DNA of 64,000 nt. Origin: Ectocarpus siliculosus. Its lineage: Eukaryota > Sar > Phaeophyceae > Ectocarpales > Ectocarpaceae. The stretch is taken from positions 3,082,700 through 3,146,699 of the forward strand of contig FN649739.1 in NCBI GenBank assembly GCA_000310025.1. The letters run 5' to 3'. This document shows, in pieces, positions 11,791 to 23,273 of this stretch; the first letter of the stretch is position 1, and every line of letters begins with the position of its first letter. Both the position numbers and the translations under genes were made by a program. The notes beneath the pieces were generated by a model. That model had not been told where the DNA came from and ran no database searches. It saw only the letters and a program-made list of their open reading frames with translations.

Positions 11791-12184
11791 GGGGTTCACC
11801 GAATCCAAGAAAATATATATATATAAAAAAATAAAATAAAATAAAAACATCGCTAGTGTTCCAACGAGAGAAATATTCGGGATTGGTCGACGTACGGTGA
11901 CCGTAGCGTCAGCAGCAATAATCACTCCACTCAATCCACAGGCGTCGAGAACGAACTAACGCAAGCTCGCGATATAACAACGCGTCGTTCTGGGCCCGAC
12001 GAAAAGCCTCGTCAGATAGTTTCGCCCGAAGATAGGATTTGTAGACCATTCTAACTGCAGATCCAGGCGCGCGATCGATTACGCCCACGATGAAGAGGAA
12101 AAGAAGTGTTCCCGAAACGCCGCCCTGACGTTCGCCCGCCGCCTGCCGCCGGTTCGCTGCTTATACGACTCCAACCGCGACCAG

Positions 12185-13717
12185 ATGCCGACACGGGCCT
12201 CCACGCGGAGCGGCAGGGCAGCGGCTGGGCAAGCAGGGCGAGGTCGGGCGGCGACACCCTCGACACCACGCACGAGGAGGTCTACCACGCGATCGATGGC
12301 GAGCTCGACGGCTCGCCCCTCGACGCGCAGCGGATCACGTACTCCCGCGAGGCGTCGAGCGGTATCCTCCTCGCGAGCGCGAGGGACAGGCACCCGCGGC
12401 GACCCCCCCGCTGATGAGACTGAGCTCGCTTCTCTCCGCGGGCTGGTGGACGGCCTGAGGGAGGAGCTGCAGCGGAAGCGCGATGAGGCTGCCGGCGATC
12501 GCCAGCAGCTTCAAGCAACGATCGACGACCTGATCGCCACCCAAGCAGCAGGACCTGGTCTTCAGGGGGAGGTGCAACTGGTGGGCACAACCGCCCCACT
12601 ACCGGCCTCTCGGGCCCCCGCTACACCCAGCGCCGAGGCGGCTAAAGCTGCGGCAAAGGATAGAGCGCGGATGTGGGGGGACCTCCGCCGGGTAAAAGCG
12701 TGGCTCATCCTGGGACGGCCTCCGGCAGTTTCAAAATTGTCGCAGATGGAGTGGCAATCCTTGCTTCGCAAAGGCGTTCTGGTGACAGAGAAAGTGGCGG
12801 CATCGCTCGACACGCTCTCAAACTTCCGGGTGGAAGACTACCGTTCGGGATCTGACACGCCTAACGCCGACGTTCCGTTGGAAGAGTCGCTCTCGATCCT
12901 CATCACGACCATATCGGCGTTGCTCAAAACAGGCATTACCGATTCTGAGAGTCTCCAGCGCGTGGGCATCCTCGAGGAGTCCCTCAACGTCGGCTTGGAG
13001 ATGGTCACCGAGCACTGTCGTGAAAACCGCGGCGAGATGCGGAATCCCGCGAACAAACTCCGGTTCGCGGGATTCATCAACGACGACCTAATCCTGTTCG
13101 CATCGCGGTGGTTTGACGCCGCCATCAGTTTCAAGACAACAAACTCTGCGCCGCCGACTGTCATCGAGGATTTTCCGCCCGTGGTAACCATCGAGTGGAA
13201 GAGGATTACTGGCTTCATCGCCATGGGCGGGGTCGGCGCCGCCGCCTTCTACCAGCCTCAGATACGGGCAGGAGAACAGCTCCTATCGCCGTCCAAGCGA
13301 GCCCGGGGGACCACTTCCGGAAGATCGCGTGGTTACTGCTTCGCCTTCAACTCGTCGTCCGGTTGCCATGATCGTAACTGCCCGTACATCCATGCCCAGA
13401 ACCCTTCCCACGCTAGGCGGGGAGCGTCCGAAACTCCGGCAACCGGCGCGCGCGGGAGGGCAGCCAGCAGCGTGACGTTTCGTGTCGGCCGGGGCGGTGT
13501 CGGCGGGAGCGCCACGAGCGACAAGCACCGCGGTCGCAGCGTTGGCCACGGCAACGGGGGAGGGCGCGGAGGAGAGGCGCGCGCCGCTGGCGAGGGCGGC
13601 GCGAGACCCAAGGCCGCTGACTTCTTCACCCACGGGAAAAGACAAATAGGGGGTGCGGGCTCTCCCGCGTGGCGGGGGGGCCTACCTCGGATGGCAGCGC
13701 ACATGCTGCTAAATTGA
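12185..13717 (+). CDS. Gag-like protein with CCCH-type finger
   Basis: 510 codons, the first ORF of the YR element, presumed to bind and package its RNA. The first about 75 residues are basic and low-complexity (rich in Arg, Ser, Thr, Ala). Residues about 78-120 form a charged heptad-like helix (ELASLRGLVDGL), a likely coiled coil. The middle part (about 150-370) is globular, with the conserved-looking DDLILFASRWFDAA. A Cys/His motif, C-x8-C-x4-C-x3-H in YCFAFNSSSGCHDRNC, lies near residue 385. The tail is rich in Gly, Arg and Ala. The start is uncertain because the frame is already open and skewed upstream. It overlaps the next ORF by about 50 bases in another frame. Confidence 0.7.
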   Translation: MPTRASTRSGRAAAGQAGRGRAATPSTPRTRRSTTRSMASSTARPSTRSGSRTPARRRAVSSSRARGTGTRGDPPADETELASLRGLVDGLREELQRKRDEAAGDRQQLQATIDDLIATQAAGPGLQGEVQLVGTTAPLPASRAPATPSAEAAKAAAKDRARMWGDLRRVKAWLILGRPPAVSKLSQMEWQSLLRKGVLVTEKVAASLDTLSNFRVEDYRSGSDTPNADVPLEESLSILITTISALLKTGITDSESLQRVGILEESLNVGLEMVTEHCRENRGEMRNPANKLRFAGFINDDLILFASRWFDAAISFKTTNSAPPTVIEDFPPVVTIEWKRITGFIAMGGVGAAAFYQPQIRAGEQLLSPSKRARGTTSGRSRGYCFAFNSSSGCHDRNCPYIHAQNPSHARRGASETPATGARGRAASSVTFRVGRGGVGGSATSDKHRGRSVGHGNGGGRGGEARAAGEGGARPKAADFFTHGKRQIGGAGSPAWRGGLPRMAAHMLLN

Positions 13718-14520
13718 ACGGCAGCACGCCGGTCTACACGAGGTTGGCCCCAGGGCTATCAGCAGGTGTGGATGCCGACGTGTGTGTTTATGGACATGCG
13801 GTGGACGAACTAATTGCCGCGAGGGGGGGCGAATCAGCGAGGAAAGCGTTGAGTCGCGTAGAGGACGTTAGCCTTGCTTTCCTTCTTAGTCATGCAGGGG
13901 ACTTCGATTCCATGTCGCAACTCGAAACAATACTGCCCGTGCCGCAAGCAGACCCACGTAGCGTGCGTCAATGGTTTGGTGGGGTAAAACAGTTCCCCTC
14001 CATCGATCTTCTGGTGCGGATTGTGTCTAGAGGTGTCCCGGTGCAGATAGCAGCAGGCGGTGACGTAGATGAAGCTCTCGCGTACGGTAACCATGCATCT
14101 GTTTCACAGCATACGGACCTCATTCAGAAAAAAATCAAGGAGGACGTCCGGTACGGGCGTGCATTCGTGTTTCCCAGATCAGCGGCATACCAGATTCCCG
14201 GCCTACGCTTGTCTCCATTGGGAGTAGTAGTGAACACCAAGAAAGCTAGGATTATCAACGATCTCCGATTTTCGGGTGTAAACGACGATACCAACACTTC
14301 CGTGGCACCGGTCTGCAAACTGGGCCACGTATTGCGTGATGTAGTTTGGCGCGTGCTGTACCTGCATGGAAAGTTTGTGCGTGACGCCCATGGAGACACC
14401 CCCACAATTCTGATTGCTAAAGTCGATTCCAAAGACGCGTTTCGGCAAGTATCCGTAGAGCGAGCGCACTCCCCGAAGTTCGGATACGTGTTTGGAGGCA
14501 CGACTCGTTGTAGACAGGCA
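13669..14520 (+). pseudogene. Reverse transcriptase, N-terminal part (DIRS type)
   Basis: The frame reads to 14,733, but homology ends near 14,515. It contains fingers and palm up to motif A: RAFVFPRSAAYQIPGLRLSP, a LGVVVNTKKARIINDLR segment, and motif A LIAKVDSKDAFRQV with the catalytic Asp. Near 14,510-14,523 the homologous sequence shifts to another frame (motif B region QFGWNLSPPYF), so this copy needs a frameshift repair to make RT. It overlaps the gag ORF end. I treat it as broken rather than as a programmed shift because no slippery heptamer is evident. Confidence 0.7.
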
Positions 14521-14522
14521 AC

Positions 14523-15959
14523 TTGCAGTTTGGATGGAACCTCAGCCCCCCGTATTTTTGCCTGTGCACAGCAGCGATTGAGCACTCCCACAACAAAACA
14601 TCAGCCGCAAACGCAACGCCGACGCCGCAAGGGCGGCTTGCTACCGCACATATTTCGGTGGTGGAATCAGCAGAAGTTCAAACGATGCTGCCAGCGGCGT
14701 GTGCAATCCCACCCGGTTCCGGTGGAGGAGTAGACGACCCGTTTTTCGCGCGGGCGTATGTGGACGATGTTATAGGGGTAGAAGTGCACTGGTCCCACCC
14801 CCGCGGTGACCGTTGTGTGATCTCTTCCGAATCTCTCGTTTCTGACCACTTTCGACTCTTCGGTGACAGACCCCACGGTTTCCCACCACTATTTTCAGCT
14901 AGCAAACTTACGTCGTGGGAGGCGAGCATGGAAGTGTTGGGTTGGGTAATAGACACGAAGGCTATGTCGATTTCTCTTCCTCAACAAAAGTTAGCGACGT
15001 TGCGTGAGGCGCTTGAAGGATGGGTAGTTCGTCGTAGCGCGTCGGAGACCGAAGTGCGGTCGCTGATGGGGAAGCTGTTGCACGTGTGTGTGGTTGTTCG
15101 CCCTGGAAAGTTCTTTGTGCGACGCATGCTCAACCAGTTGGGTATGCCCCCCTCCCAACCGTGGGAAGAGAAGTACATCGGCTCGAAGGGGGGAGTACGC
15201 CAGGGCCCATCGAAACGGGTCATTTCTCTGGGTCCCGAGTTCCGCGCCGACGCGTCGTTCTGGCGTATGATGCTAGCAGAGGCCAGCGGCCTTCACGGCG
15301 AGGGTAGGCTAGAGATGCCGCTTTACAGCATGTATCTGCAACCTCACTCTCGAACGCTGTGGAGTGACGCGAGTGGGGACGCCATGGGAGGATACTGCTT
15401 AGAATCGGGGCAATACTGGCGAATGGATTTCTCGGATGATGTCCGACAACGGCTGCGTCGCAAGGCAGTCGGTAGAGACGACTTAAGCATCAACGTCCTC
15501 GAGCTGTTGGGGATGGTCGTTACAGCGTGGGCTTTCACGGTAGACGCAGACTCTACACCCGAGTATCCTGGTCAAAGCGTTTTGCTTCGTGGAGACAACA
15601 TGAGCTCCATCCATTGGTGTAACCGTTGCAGGGGACCTAGAGAGCCGAGGTCGGGAGCGCTAATGCGTATTCTAGGATGTTTAGAGATGCGAAGCGGGTG
15701 GTGTTTCCGCGCGCGTCACGTGAAAGGCATCTCTAATACACTGGCAGACGGCATCTCTCGGTGGAACCACGATAGCATTGCCTCAAACTTGCGCGCGTTC
15801 CGACCGGATATCGACTGGCAGGTTCAGGACCTGGGACAGGCAGGACGGGACTTTGTTACCGACGTCTTGGCATGCAGCTCGTCGAGCATTCAGTTGCGTC
15901 TTCGTCTAGAAGGACTTACACGTCAGGCTTCAACTCTTGGTGCACGTTTCGGAGGCTGA
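14523..15959 (+). pseudogene. Reverse transcriptase C-terminus plus RNase H
   Basis: Continuation of RT in a second frame. Motif B-like FGWNLSPPYF at the start, catalytic YVDDVI near 14,758, then thumb. The RNase H domain follows from about 15,355: acidic residues in LWSDASG, NVLELLG and RGDNMSS, and a late ADGISRW. RNase H removes the RNA strand during cDNA synthesis. The tail overlaps the start of the recombinase frame by about 90 bases, the usual arrangement in DIRS elements. This frame has no ATG start of its own, in keeping with it being the 3' part of a broken ORF. Confidence 0.75.
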
Positions 15960-16955
15960 CGGAGAAGCCCAAGTTCCTAGGGCAACGTGCCGGGGACCTT
16001 CATGTCTGGGAGTTGATAGACTTCGTAGCCTGGTGTTTCGAGTCTGAGGGTAATCTAGCGAGTACAATATCCGGAAAACTCACGGCTGTACAACATTTTC
16101 ATAGGCTGGAAGCTTCTGTCGAGCTCGACTTGTCGTCTCCGATGTTGAAATGTGCGCTAAGGGGGATTGCGAAGAACCACGTGGCTATGGGGACGGTACG
16201 CCGTGTGCGTCTGCCTGTGTCTTGGCGTATGCTGCTGGACGGGGAAAGCGCAAGCCAGAACTGGGGGGAAGGGGGCAGAGTGATGTGGCTGTGTCTGTGC
16301 TTGTCCTATCTCTTCATCACACGGTCTGATGAGGTGTTCGCGAACGATGCGGGCAGGGTGCATGAGGCACACTGTCTTACGCGGGCGGATGTAGCATTGT
16401 TTGCTGGCGAGACGCAATTAGTCTTTAGTCAATATCGTCGAGCAGACCGTGTCGAAATGAGGTTTAGAGGGCACAAGGCCGATCAAGAGCAGAAAGGAAA
16501 CATACGGGTTCGTACGCGAGACGAAGTCACCGGACCGCAGTTCAGGTGTGAGAGCACGCGGCGGCGCGGTGGCTCTTGTGGTGGAGCTGTTATCGTGTCA
16601 TGCGACGTTGCCTGACTCCGCACCGCTAGCTTCGTACCGTAGTGGAAGAGCTGTTAGAGTAGCGAGGTATAGTGCTGCCCTCCGTGCAGTCAGAGAAGTG
16701 GTTGCGAAGTCGGGGCGTAACCCCCAGGAGTACGTGTTGCACTCGTTGCGAATTGGAGGCGCGACGGCTCTTGCATCGGGCGGAGACATCGCAGAACGAG
16801 TGATTCAGAGAGAAGGGAAGTGGAGGTCGGATGCATACAAGCCGTACGCGCGAAACAATGTAGAGGATTCGCGGCGAGTGTCACGGAAACTTACAGACGG
16901 CAGTAGGATCGTATCGAGACAGCCGGGGGAGGGGACCGTCTGGGGGAACGGATAG
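15872..16955 (+). pseudogene. Tyrosine recombinase, frameshifted
   Basis: Nearly identical to 6,635-7,585 but with a complete N-terminus (RTYTSGFNSWCTF). An extra T near 16,541 (CCGCAGTTCAGG here, CCGCAGTCAGG in the short copy) splits it into 15,872-16,615 and 16,548-16,955. The second part holds the box II motif HSLRIGGATA and the likely nucleophile Tyr; the first holds the upstream Arg and Lys. This copy cannot make a complete recombinase without the shift being corrected. Confidence 0.8.
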
Positions 16956-16996
16956 TTGACTTATTCGGTAGTCGTCCAGAAACTGACCTCGATGTG

Positions 16997-17235
16997 GGTG
17001 TTGTAGAATGGTGTCTACCATTTGAGGACTTGGTCAGTTTTTGGGACTCCTGCGTTTGCAGTCGTAAGCCCCCGGCTAGTATTTGTGGGGAGAGAGATGG
17101 ATTTGTAAGAGTTGACGCCGGCCTTTGCAGCTAACGCGGCCGGAGAGACGATGAGCGTTTCGTGCGTCTCTCTCCCCAACACGTAGCCTAGAAACCGAAG
17201 AAATAATGAAGCAATTCGAAAGAACACAAAATAAA
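16997..17235 (+). repeat. Terminal repeat B of long YR element
   Basis: 239 bp, matching B1 and B2. It ends AAAATAAA and is followed by unrelated sequence, not by an A repeat. Confidence 0.8.
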
Positions 17236-17589
17236 CTCCCGTGTGTCCGCGCATGCTCCAAAATGTGTCCGCACATATGCATACTCCGTGCATGTGCGTA
17301 GCACACTGAAAATACATTTGAATACTGAGGGAGATTGCATGCCCTACGACTAACAGGGTGCCACACACAAAACGCCCGACAGCCCAACAGTACCCAACAC
17401 CTTTCTGCTACACCTTCCCAACATAACATATATGAGACACACAAGACAGCTACCAAACTGTTTTGTTGAGCCTGTTACCCGCAGGGGAGATGTCCCTATA
17501 TATATGCTGTCTGGGAAATCGTAGACATACAGACAGGTAGCTTTTTCTGACGCTATGAATTCATTGCCAATCTGTCTCTGACTCTTTTC
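17236..17589. other. Intergenic, no gene seen
   Basis: No coding or repeat signal apart from a few CATATG/GTGTCCG words. It does not match the other copies of the repeat flanking the YR element, so the right flank of that element is unexplained. Confidence 0.5.
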
Positions 17590-17590
17590 T

Positions 17591-17623
<33 letters not shown>

Positions 17624-18905
17624 GCTGTTGTCTTCACATTAAAAACCGTTCCGATCTCTCTCTACCCAGTACCTTCGTATGTCCGTACTGATCCAACACT
17701 CGACGCGGTTGATTCCCGTGGTCACAGGTTAACTTACCCTAAAAAGGCATACTCAAATAAAATGGCCGGGGTCCGCAAGTCAATAGAAATCAACGACAGA
17801 TATTCTGGAATCCTCCACTCCCTCTTCGCGCTATGCGAGGTATCAACTGAGACTAGCAGTCACTATCTATCATGGGCCGGAGAGAAAGAGGTACACCCCC
17901 TTGGTTCAATCTTGGTACTTCACAACGCAAGCAGAGACAAGGCCATCTGGCACAGCAAAAGAGAGAAAAAAGAGAGAAAAAAAAGAAAAAAGAGAAAAAA
18001 AGGAGAAAAAGGAGAAAAATAAAATAACAATGGAAACCGTAAGGAGAAGAGAAAATAAATGAAAATAAAATGAAAAAGGGCGAGGACAAAGAGGACCAGG
18101 CCGAAAATAACAGGAAGTATGAGGCAGAACAAGGCACACGGTGGAGAGACCACTAACAACGAACAAGCAAACACGCAAACATGGCCACGAACCAGCGATA
18201 CATTGTAATGGTACGAAATCACTACTACTGGGGGGTTGGTGCAATGGTGCAGCGTTGGGGGGGGGGGGAATTGGCGAAAAGAAATTCAATCCGGCACGTG
18301 TCGTGCCACTCGGTCCGTCTCTTCTCGTCTGCTTTCTTCCCTCGCCGTCTCGTCCGTCTCCTGCCCCCCTCCCGCCCCATTGGTTGTTGGCTTCTATGAT
18401 AGAGATGGATTCGTTGTGTCATATTAAGAAAAAAAAAAAAAAAAAAACGGAGACGTCGACGTTTGCGTCGTGGAACGATTCTACTGTATTTTCTTCCTGT
18501 TTTTTATTTTTTTCTCTTATTCTCTTTTTTCTCTTTGTCGCTCTTTTTTCTCTCTTTTTGTGGGTCAGATGGCCTTGTCTCTGCTTCCGTGTGAAGCACC
18601 AAGATTGAACCAAGAGGGTGCACCTCTTTCTCTCTGGCCCGTGATGCTGACTCCTAGTCTTAGTTGTTACCTCGCATAGCGCGCAGAGGGAGCGGAGGAC
18701 TCCAGAATATCTGTCATTGATTTCTATTGACTTGCGGACCCCTCGGGGCCAGTTTGTTTGAGCGTACTTTTTTAGGGTAATTAGCCTGTGACCACGGGAA
18801 TCGACCGCTTCAAGTGTTGGATCAGTACGGGCATATGAAGGTACTGGATAGAGAGAGATCGGAACGGTTTTTATTGGGAAGACAACAACAACAACAACAA
18901 CAATG
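17590..18905. mobile_element. Fold-back element with about 370 bp inverted arms
   Basis: The left arm (about 17,590-17,965) and right arm (about 18,528-18,905) are inverted copies differing at scattered positions. Each carries a (TTG)n or (CAA)n run at its outer end and an A-rich or T-rich run at its inner edge. The roughly 560 bp centre has short frames only and a T/A-rich low-complexity border. Both arms contain the same short open frame (beginning near 17,762 on plus and within 18,419-18,997 on minus), which is a consequence of the inversion. No transposase is present; likely a non-autonomous inverted-repeat element. Confidence 0.75.
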
Positions 18906-19039
18906 ATGAAGGTAGACCCGTCCTGCGTCGTTCGGTGTAAATGCGAAAGATGGACTCTGAGTAAAGATCCAGCGGTCTTTTTCGGCACATGTCGCAAAAA
19001 AAAAGAAAAGTTGAGCGGGATACTGTATTACAGTAACAG

Positions 19040-19330
19040 TAATCGAGCTGTGCATGCATTTTTTTGCTCTAGGTTCACTTTTTGGCATCCACAACCCGAG
19101 AATCCCACTGCTGTATCTCGACCTACAAGACTCCAATCAACAAACCAGCACTGGCAGAAGTGCGTGTACGATGCTGTGACAGCACAACTAAGTCGACACT
19201 CGTACGACTTCTATGTGCAGTCGGCGTCTGGTCCACACTGCTGTAGAAATACAAAAATCGAGCCACCTTTTTTTCTTTTTTTCCATACTAATAACAAGAA
19301 ATGTATCACGTCACAACGACCATCCTGTGG
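19040..19330. repeat. Dispersed direct repeat, copy 1
   Basis: About 285 bp, nearly identical to 20,548-20,835; a more diverged third copy is at about 20,140-20,330. It contains the shared phrase CGACCTACAAGACTCCAATC. It is non-coding as far as I can see. Confidence 0.7.
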
Positions 19331-19339
19331 GTATACATA

Positions 19340-19800
19340 CACTAGGGTTAAGGATTGGCCCGCCGCCCCCCAATGGGGCTGGGGGCCAATACCCAGGACG
19401 GATGGTGAGTATCCGGGAGGAAGGAAAGAGGAAGAAGAAGGGATGTTGTCCGGATCCCTCTATGAGCTTGCTACGGGGAGAGGATTTGTAGGGGCAGGAA
19501 GAAGGGACGGTGTTGGGAGAGGCAAGGAAGTGGTGAAGAATTTCGGCAATCAACGAGCGCGCGGTCCCGTCGGGGGTGAAAGGGAAATGTCAGTCCGTAG
19601 TCTTGTCTCTATCGGAATCGAAAAGAAAGCCGAAAAATCGAGGTACACATTATGTACATCACGATGGAGAAGGCTGACGAGGAAGGTACGAAGAGAGGAA
19701 ATTGCACCCCACGTTCGAAGTCGGTGTGAAAACCGCCGCAAGGAAGGAGTGCGGAGGGAACAAAAAAAAACGGAGACGTCGACGTTTGCGTCGTGGAACG
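19340..19800. repeat. Dispersed repeat matching 8,840-9,250
   Basis: Carries the same GC-rich start and A-rich end as 8,840-9,250 but without the YR element inserted after it. Beyond 19,763 it continues into a phrase also found at the inner edge of the fold-back element (near 18,450). Confidence 0.7.
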
Positions 19801-20547
19801 ATCCTTCCGTGTAACGCAGGTACTCACCAATGCAAGACGGGGAGGTAAAATACCCATCGTGAAAGTCAAAGCGCAGGTAGGTCATAATATAACTGGATAT
19901 GACTCATGCGCGGAGAAGTTACCACGGAGACTTATCAACAAGCAAGAAGTTTGAAGGCCGGCTGAGAAGGTTTGAAGACACAAACACTTCAGCGACGATG
20001 GCAAGCGCAAAGTCAAAACTTCACAGGAAGAAAAGTGCATACAAAAAAAGAAAAGGCCGGATGCCGACCTGTGCCTCTCTCGGAATGAAGGGCTTCCCAC
20101 AATTTCCAACAGGTAAATAGAACACCGCCTTCTCTGTTGTTGCAGGCAGGTTTGCTTCCACAACCCGGGAACCCAACCTACTCTTGTATTTCGGCCTACA
20201 AGACTCCAATCGACGCAAGCACCGGTAGGAGAGTGCGTGGAAGATGCCGTGACAGCACAACTCCACTCTCCTACGACATCTATGTACAGTTGCACTGCTG
20301 TCGTTGTAGCACCATGTGGAAGATCTCCGAGGGGTCCTCCTGCTGCGCGGTAACGACAACATGGCGAGAGCTCTACGTGTACCTGTCGTCGACACATGTG
20401 GCAGCCGCGCGACACACGAACGGATGTTTGCATCGCACTGTACTATGGTTCGCCGTGGCAGGCATCCAGTATATTCGTTGCGGTGTAGTACGCGGACGTC
20501 GTTCGGCATCTAGTCCATACTGCTGTTGCAAAAACACAGCAGTAATC

Positions 20548-20835
20548 GAGCTGTGCATGCATTTTTTTGCTCTGGTTCACTTTTGCCTGCACAACCCGAG
20601 AATCCCACTGCTGTATCTCGACCTACAAGACTCCAATCAACAAACCAGCACTGGCAGTAGTGCGTGGAAGATGCTGTGACAGCACAACTGAGTCGACACT
20701 CGTACGACTTCCATGTACAGTCGGCGTCTGGTCCAAACTGCTGTGGAAATACAAAAATTGAGCCATCTTTTTATTTTTATTTTCCATACTAATACCAAGA
20801 AAGGTATCACGTCACGACGACCATCCTGTGAGTAT
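20548..20835. repeat. Dispersed direct repeat, copy 2
   Basis: Second copy of 19,040-19,330. It leads directly into the segment at 20,850 that also occurs at 37,865. Confidence 0.7.
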
Positions 20836-20849
20836 ATATATAACATGAT

Positions 20850-22993
20850 ATAACATGATTGCTTGTCCCTCGTGGAGTCTCGAAGGGCCACTTCTTCTAT
20901 ACTTTAGCTCATATGGTATCCAAAAGAAAAAAAGTAGGCGCCTCCAAACAAGAACTTGGCAGTCTAATGAATAACCTCCCTACATTCATCTCGCACGCCC
21001 AAGCACCTCTTCCCCGCCCGCGCACACCCCTGATCGTGAGCGGTGCTTGACAAGGTAGGCGTGTCCTACGTGACTTTTGGGGGGGGATTGAACATCATGT
21101 CGATCAGCGGCTGCTCCACCAAGGCACCAAGGGGGCAAGAATAAGAGAAGGTGCCGCGCTGAGGACCCATAATCTAAGACAAAGACCTTCCGTTGCCATC
21201 GTTACTCATTTCACCTCGCCGCACACGGGCACCACGCACGCAGCTACAGCAAGTTTAGGAAGTTTGGGTGACGCATCAGAGCCAGCCTCGGAAGACGCTT
21301 GCATTTACTTCTCTTCTTCCATCCGGGGAATAACCTACAGCCTACAGAACCTCCATGTAGCCTCCATGATGTACGGGGTCCCTAGATCATCCTTTTTAGA
21401 CATGTCTTCTGTTACTGATGTTTGCAGTCGTACTGCTGTCGCAAGACACTTTATTTCGGCGTACTTTTTTCCTTTTCAGCCAGGCATCAAGCGCGGTTGA
21501 TTCTTCATTGACAGTGACACGCACACGCCACTGCTGCCAGCGTCCTTGCTCCCTATCCGCGCGCGAGCGAGAGAGAACACAAAGCTGCTGCACCTCCTGC
21601 ACAAAGAAGTAGGACCCAAGCTCAGAGAAGTGGAGCAGGTCCTGAACGCTGCATGGTACCCCGAACTGATCAAACTGACTGTGGATTCTTAGGCTTGCGG
21701 GCAATTGTTGCGGGACAACGAAAATTTCCACCCGGTTTGCTGGTTCGGTTTGGCAAGGATGTGGATGTGTGTCATGTGCGAACAAGCTGCTGCGGTGCGG
21801 TCCTGGAAGCAGAACATGTGCCAAGCTCTTCTGTAGTTGAGTATCCTGCTGCTGCGAGTAGCGGGTCTGCTATGTACATCGAAATGCGCTCTGGGCGTAA
21901 TGGCAAATCGAATCAGCGCCACAGCTCGAGTGCAAGTGCAAGTAGAACTTTTGGAACTGGGTCGCGCAATCGTGCCCCTATCGGGATTTACACGGAAAGG
22001 ACACCCATTTCTCTCACACGCCGAAGCAGCCCTCCCCCGCCCCCCGCGCGCGCTCCTGACAGTGAGCAGCGGCGCCTGACCAGGTGTGCATAGATTGGTG
22101 TCGTACATACTGTAGGTGCGGTAGGTGTGACCCGATTTTTTCGGGGGGTTGAATATCATGAATATCATATCCAACAGCTGCTCCGTCACAATGGGAGAGG
22201 GCGCCATTGACGACCGCCATCGAATACAAAGGCTTCTGTGTCAACGTTACCCAGAGAACCTTACCAAACACGGGTACCACGCAGCTACAGGAAGTTTGGG
22301 TGATGAATCGGAGCCGTACACGGAATAGAAAGAGCTGTGTTCTGTTTCCTCCAAAGAACAGAAACAAGAAGAAGAGAGGAGGCGGCGACAGATCAATAAC
22401 GCAGCGAAGCAGAAGGGCACCACCACTGCCCATGCTCACCACTGCCCACTGCTCCGCAGGAAGTCTACATTTCACGCACATGCACACACCCACGAATCAT
22501 ACCTGGAGAACAAAAGTATTTGCCGGACCCTTGCGCGACCACTGGGAGAGTGCAGAGACTGCCAACGAGTGTGGGACAGCACAGCGATTGCGCGACACGC
22601 GCAACACATGAACATAATTTTTCGGCCGCTGAATTCGGAATATTCATACCGTAGAGCAATACGATGGTTGGTTGCGGGATTCAAGGATTTCTTGCTTTCA
22701 CTCAGACATCTACACGTCGGTTGAAGGTGCTGCTTGCTGTAGATAGATGCCCAGGTCGATGTGCCGCACACGAACACTACACTACAGCACCGAGAAACAC
22801 CAAGGAACACTGAGAGAGGACAGACAGGCAGACAGACAGACTGGGGCAGGAAAGCGGAACAAATGTAGCACCACCACTTTTTGCTGCGGTGCGGCCCACG
22901 TGCTGCACGCGGCCCAGCCATTGAGGCGGACGGAGGGGCCGAAACTTTCTCCCAAAATTCATATGCACAGCAAATATGCACATGTATGTTGTG
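20850..22993. repeat. Mosaic repeat unit, copy II
   Basis: 20,850-20,960 matches 37,862-37,965; 20,990-22,700 matches 3,215-4,600; 22,708-22,993 matches 8,434-8,713. It reads through the insertion point of the short YR element (about 22,697-22,715). Open frames such as 21,653-22,093 are conserved only as part of the repeat. Confidence 0.75.
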
Positions 22994-23273
22994 TTTGAGT
23001 GTTTGCGGCCTACGCCACTTATTTATCGAGTGAGACTGTTTCGGTGATGTATTAACTTCACGAGAGGTAGGCGACCGTCCTTCACACGGACGAAAGAGGG
23101 AGTGCTCCACACAGAGCTGAGAGCAGCTCCAACGCTCCAACAGCAAGGAGGGGCCCCGTGACACATCACGGTGCCCCCTACGAAACGGCAATCTTACCAA
23201 TCTGCGTGACACCAAATCATACAGCACGTGTATCCAACACCGCAGCAGACTCTCGAACATGTTGTGTATGTAG

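Larger units (their letters stand above)
9252..17235 (+). mobile_element. DIRS-order YR retrotransposon, long copy
   Basis: A 7,984 bp element of the same family as 4,602-8,433. Order: A1, leader with TATA box, hairpin array, gag-like ORF, RT plus RNase H, tyrosine recombinase, B. There is no integrase or protease, as is usual for the DIRS order. It ends in B at 17,235 with no A2-B2 behind it, so it may have lost A2-B2 by B1/B2 recombination. A frameshift interrupts RT near 14,510-14,523 and another interrupts YR near 16,541. The left flank matches the repeat at about 19,760, where the element is absent. Confidence 0.85.

Noticed and set aside
13283-13704. Long minus-strand frames opposite the gag ORF
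   Set aside because: GC-rich shadow frames of the gag coding sequence.
17762-18022. Short ORF repeated on the opposite strand at 18,419-18,997, first read as a conserved gene pair
   Set aside because: The similarity comes from the inverted arms of the fold-back element; no domain and a Lys-rich low-complexity end.
23270-23273. Target duplication first read as 5 bp
   Set aside because: Left flank TGTAG and right flank GTAGT agree only over GTAG.
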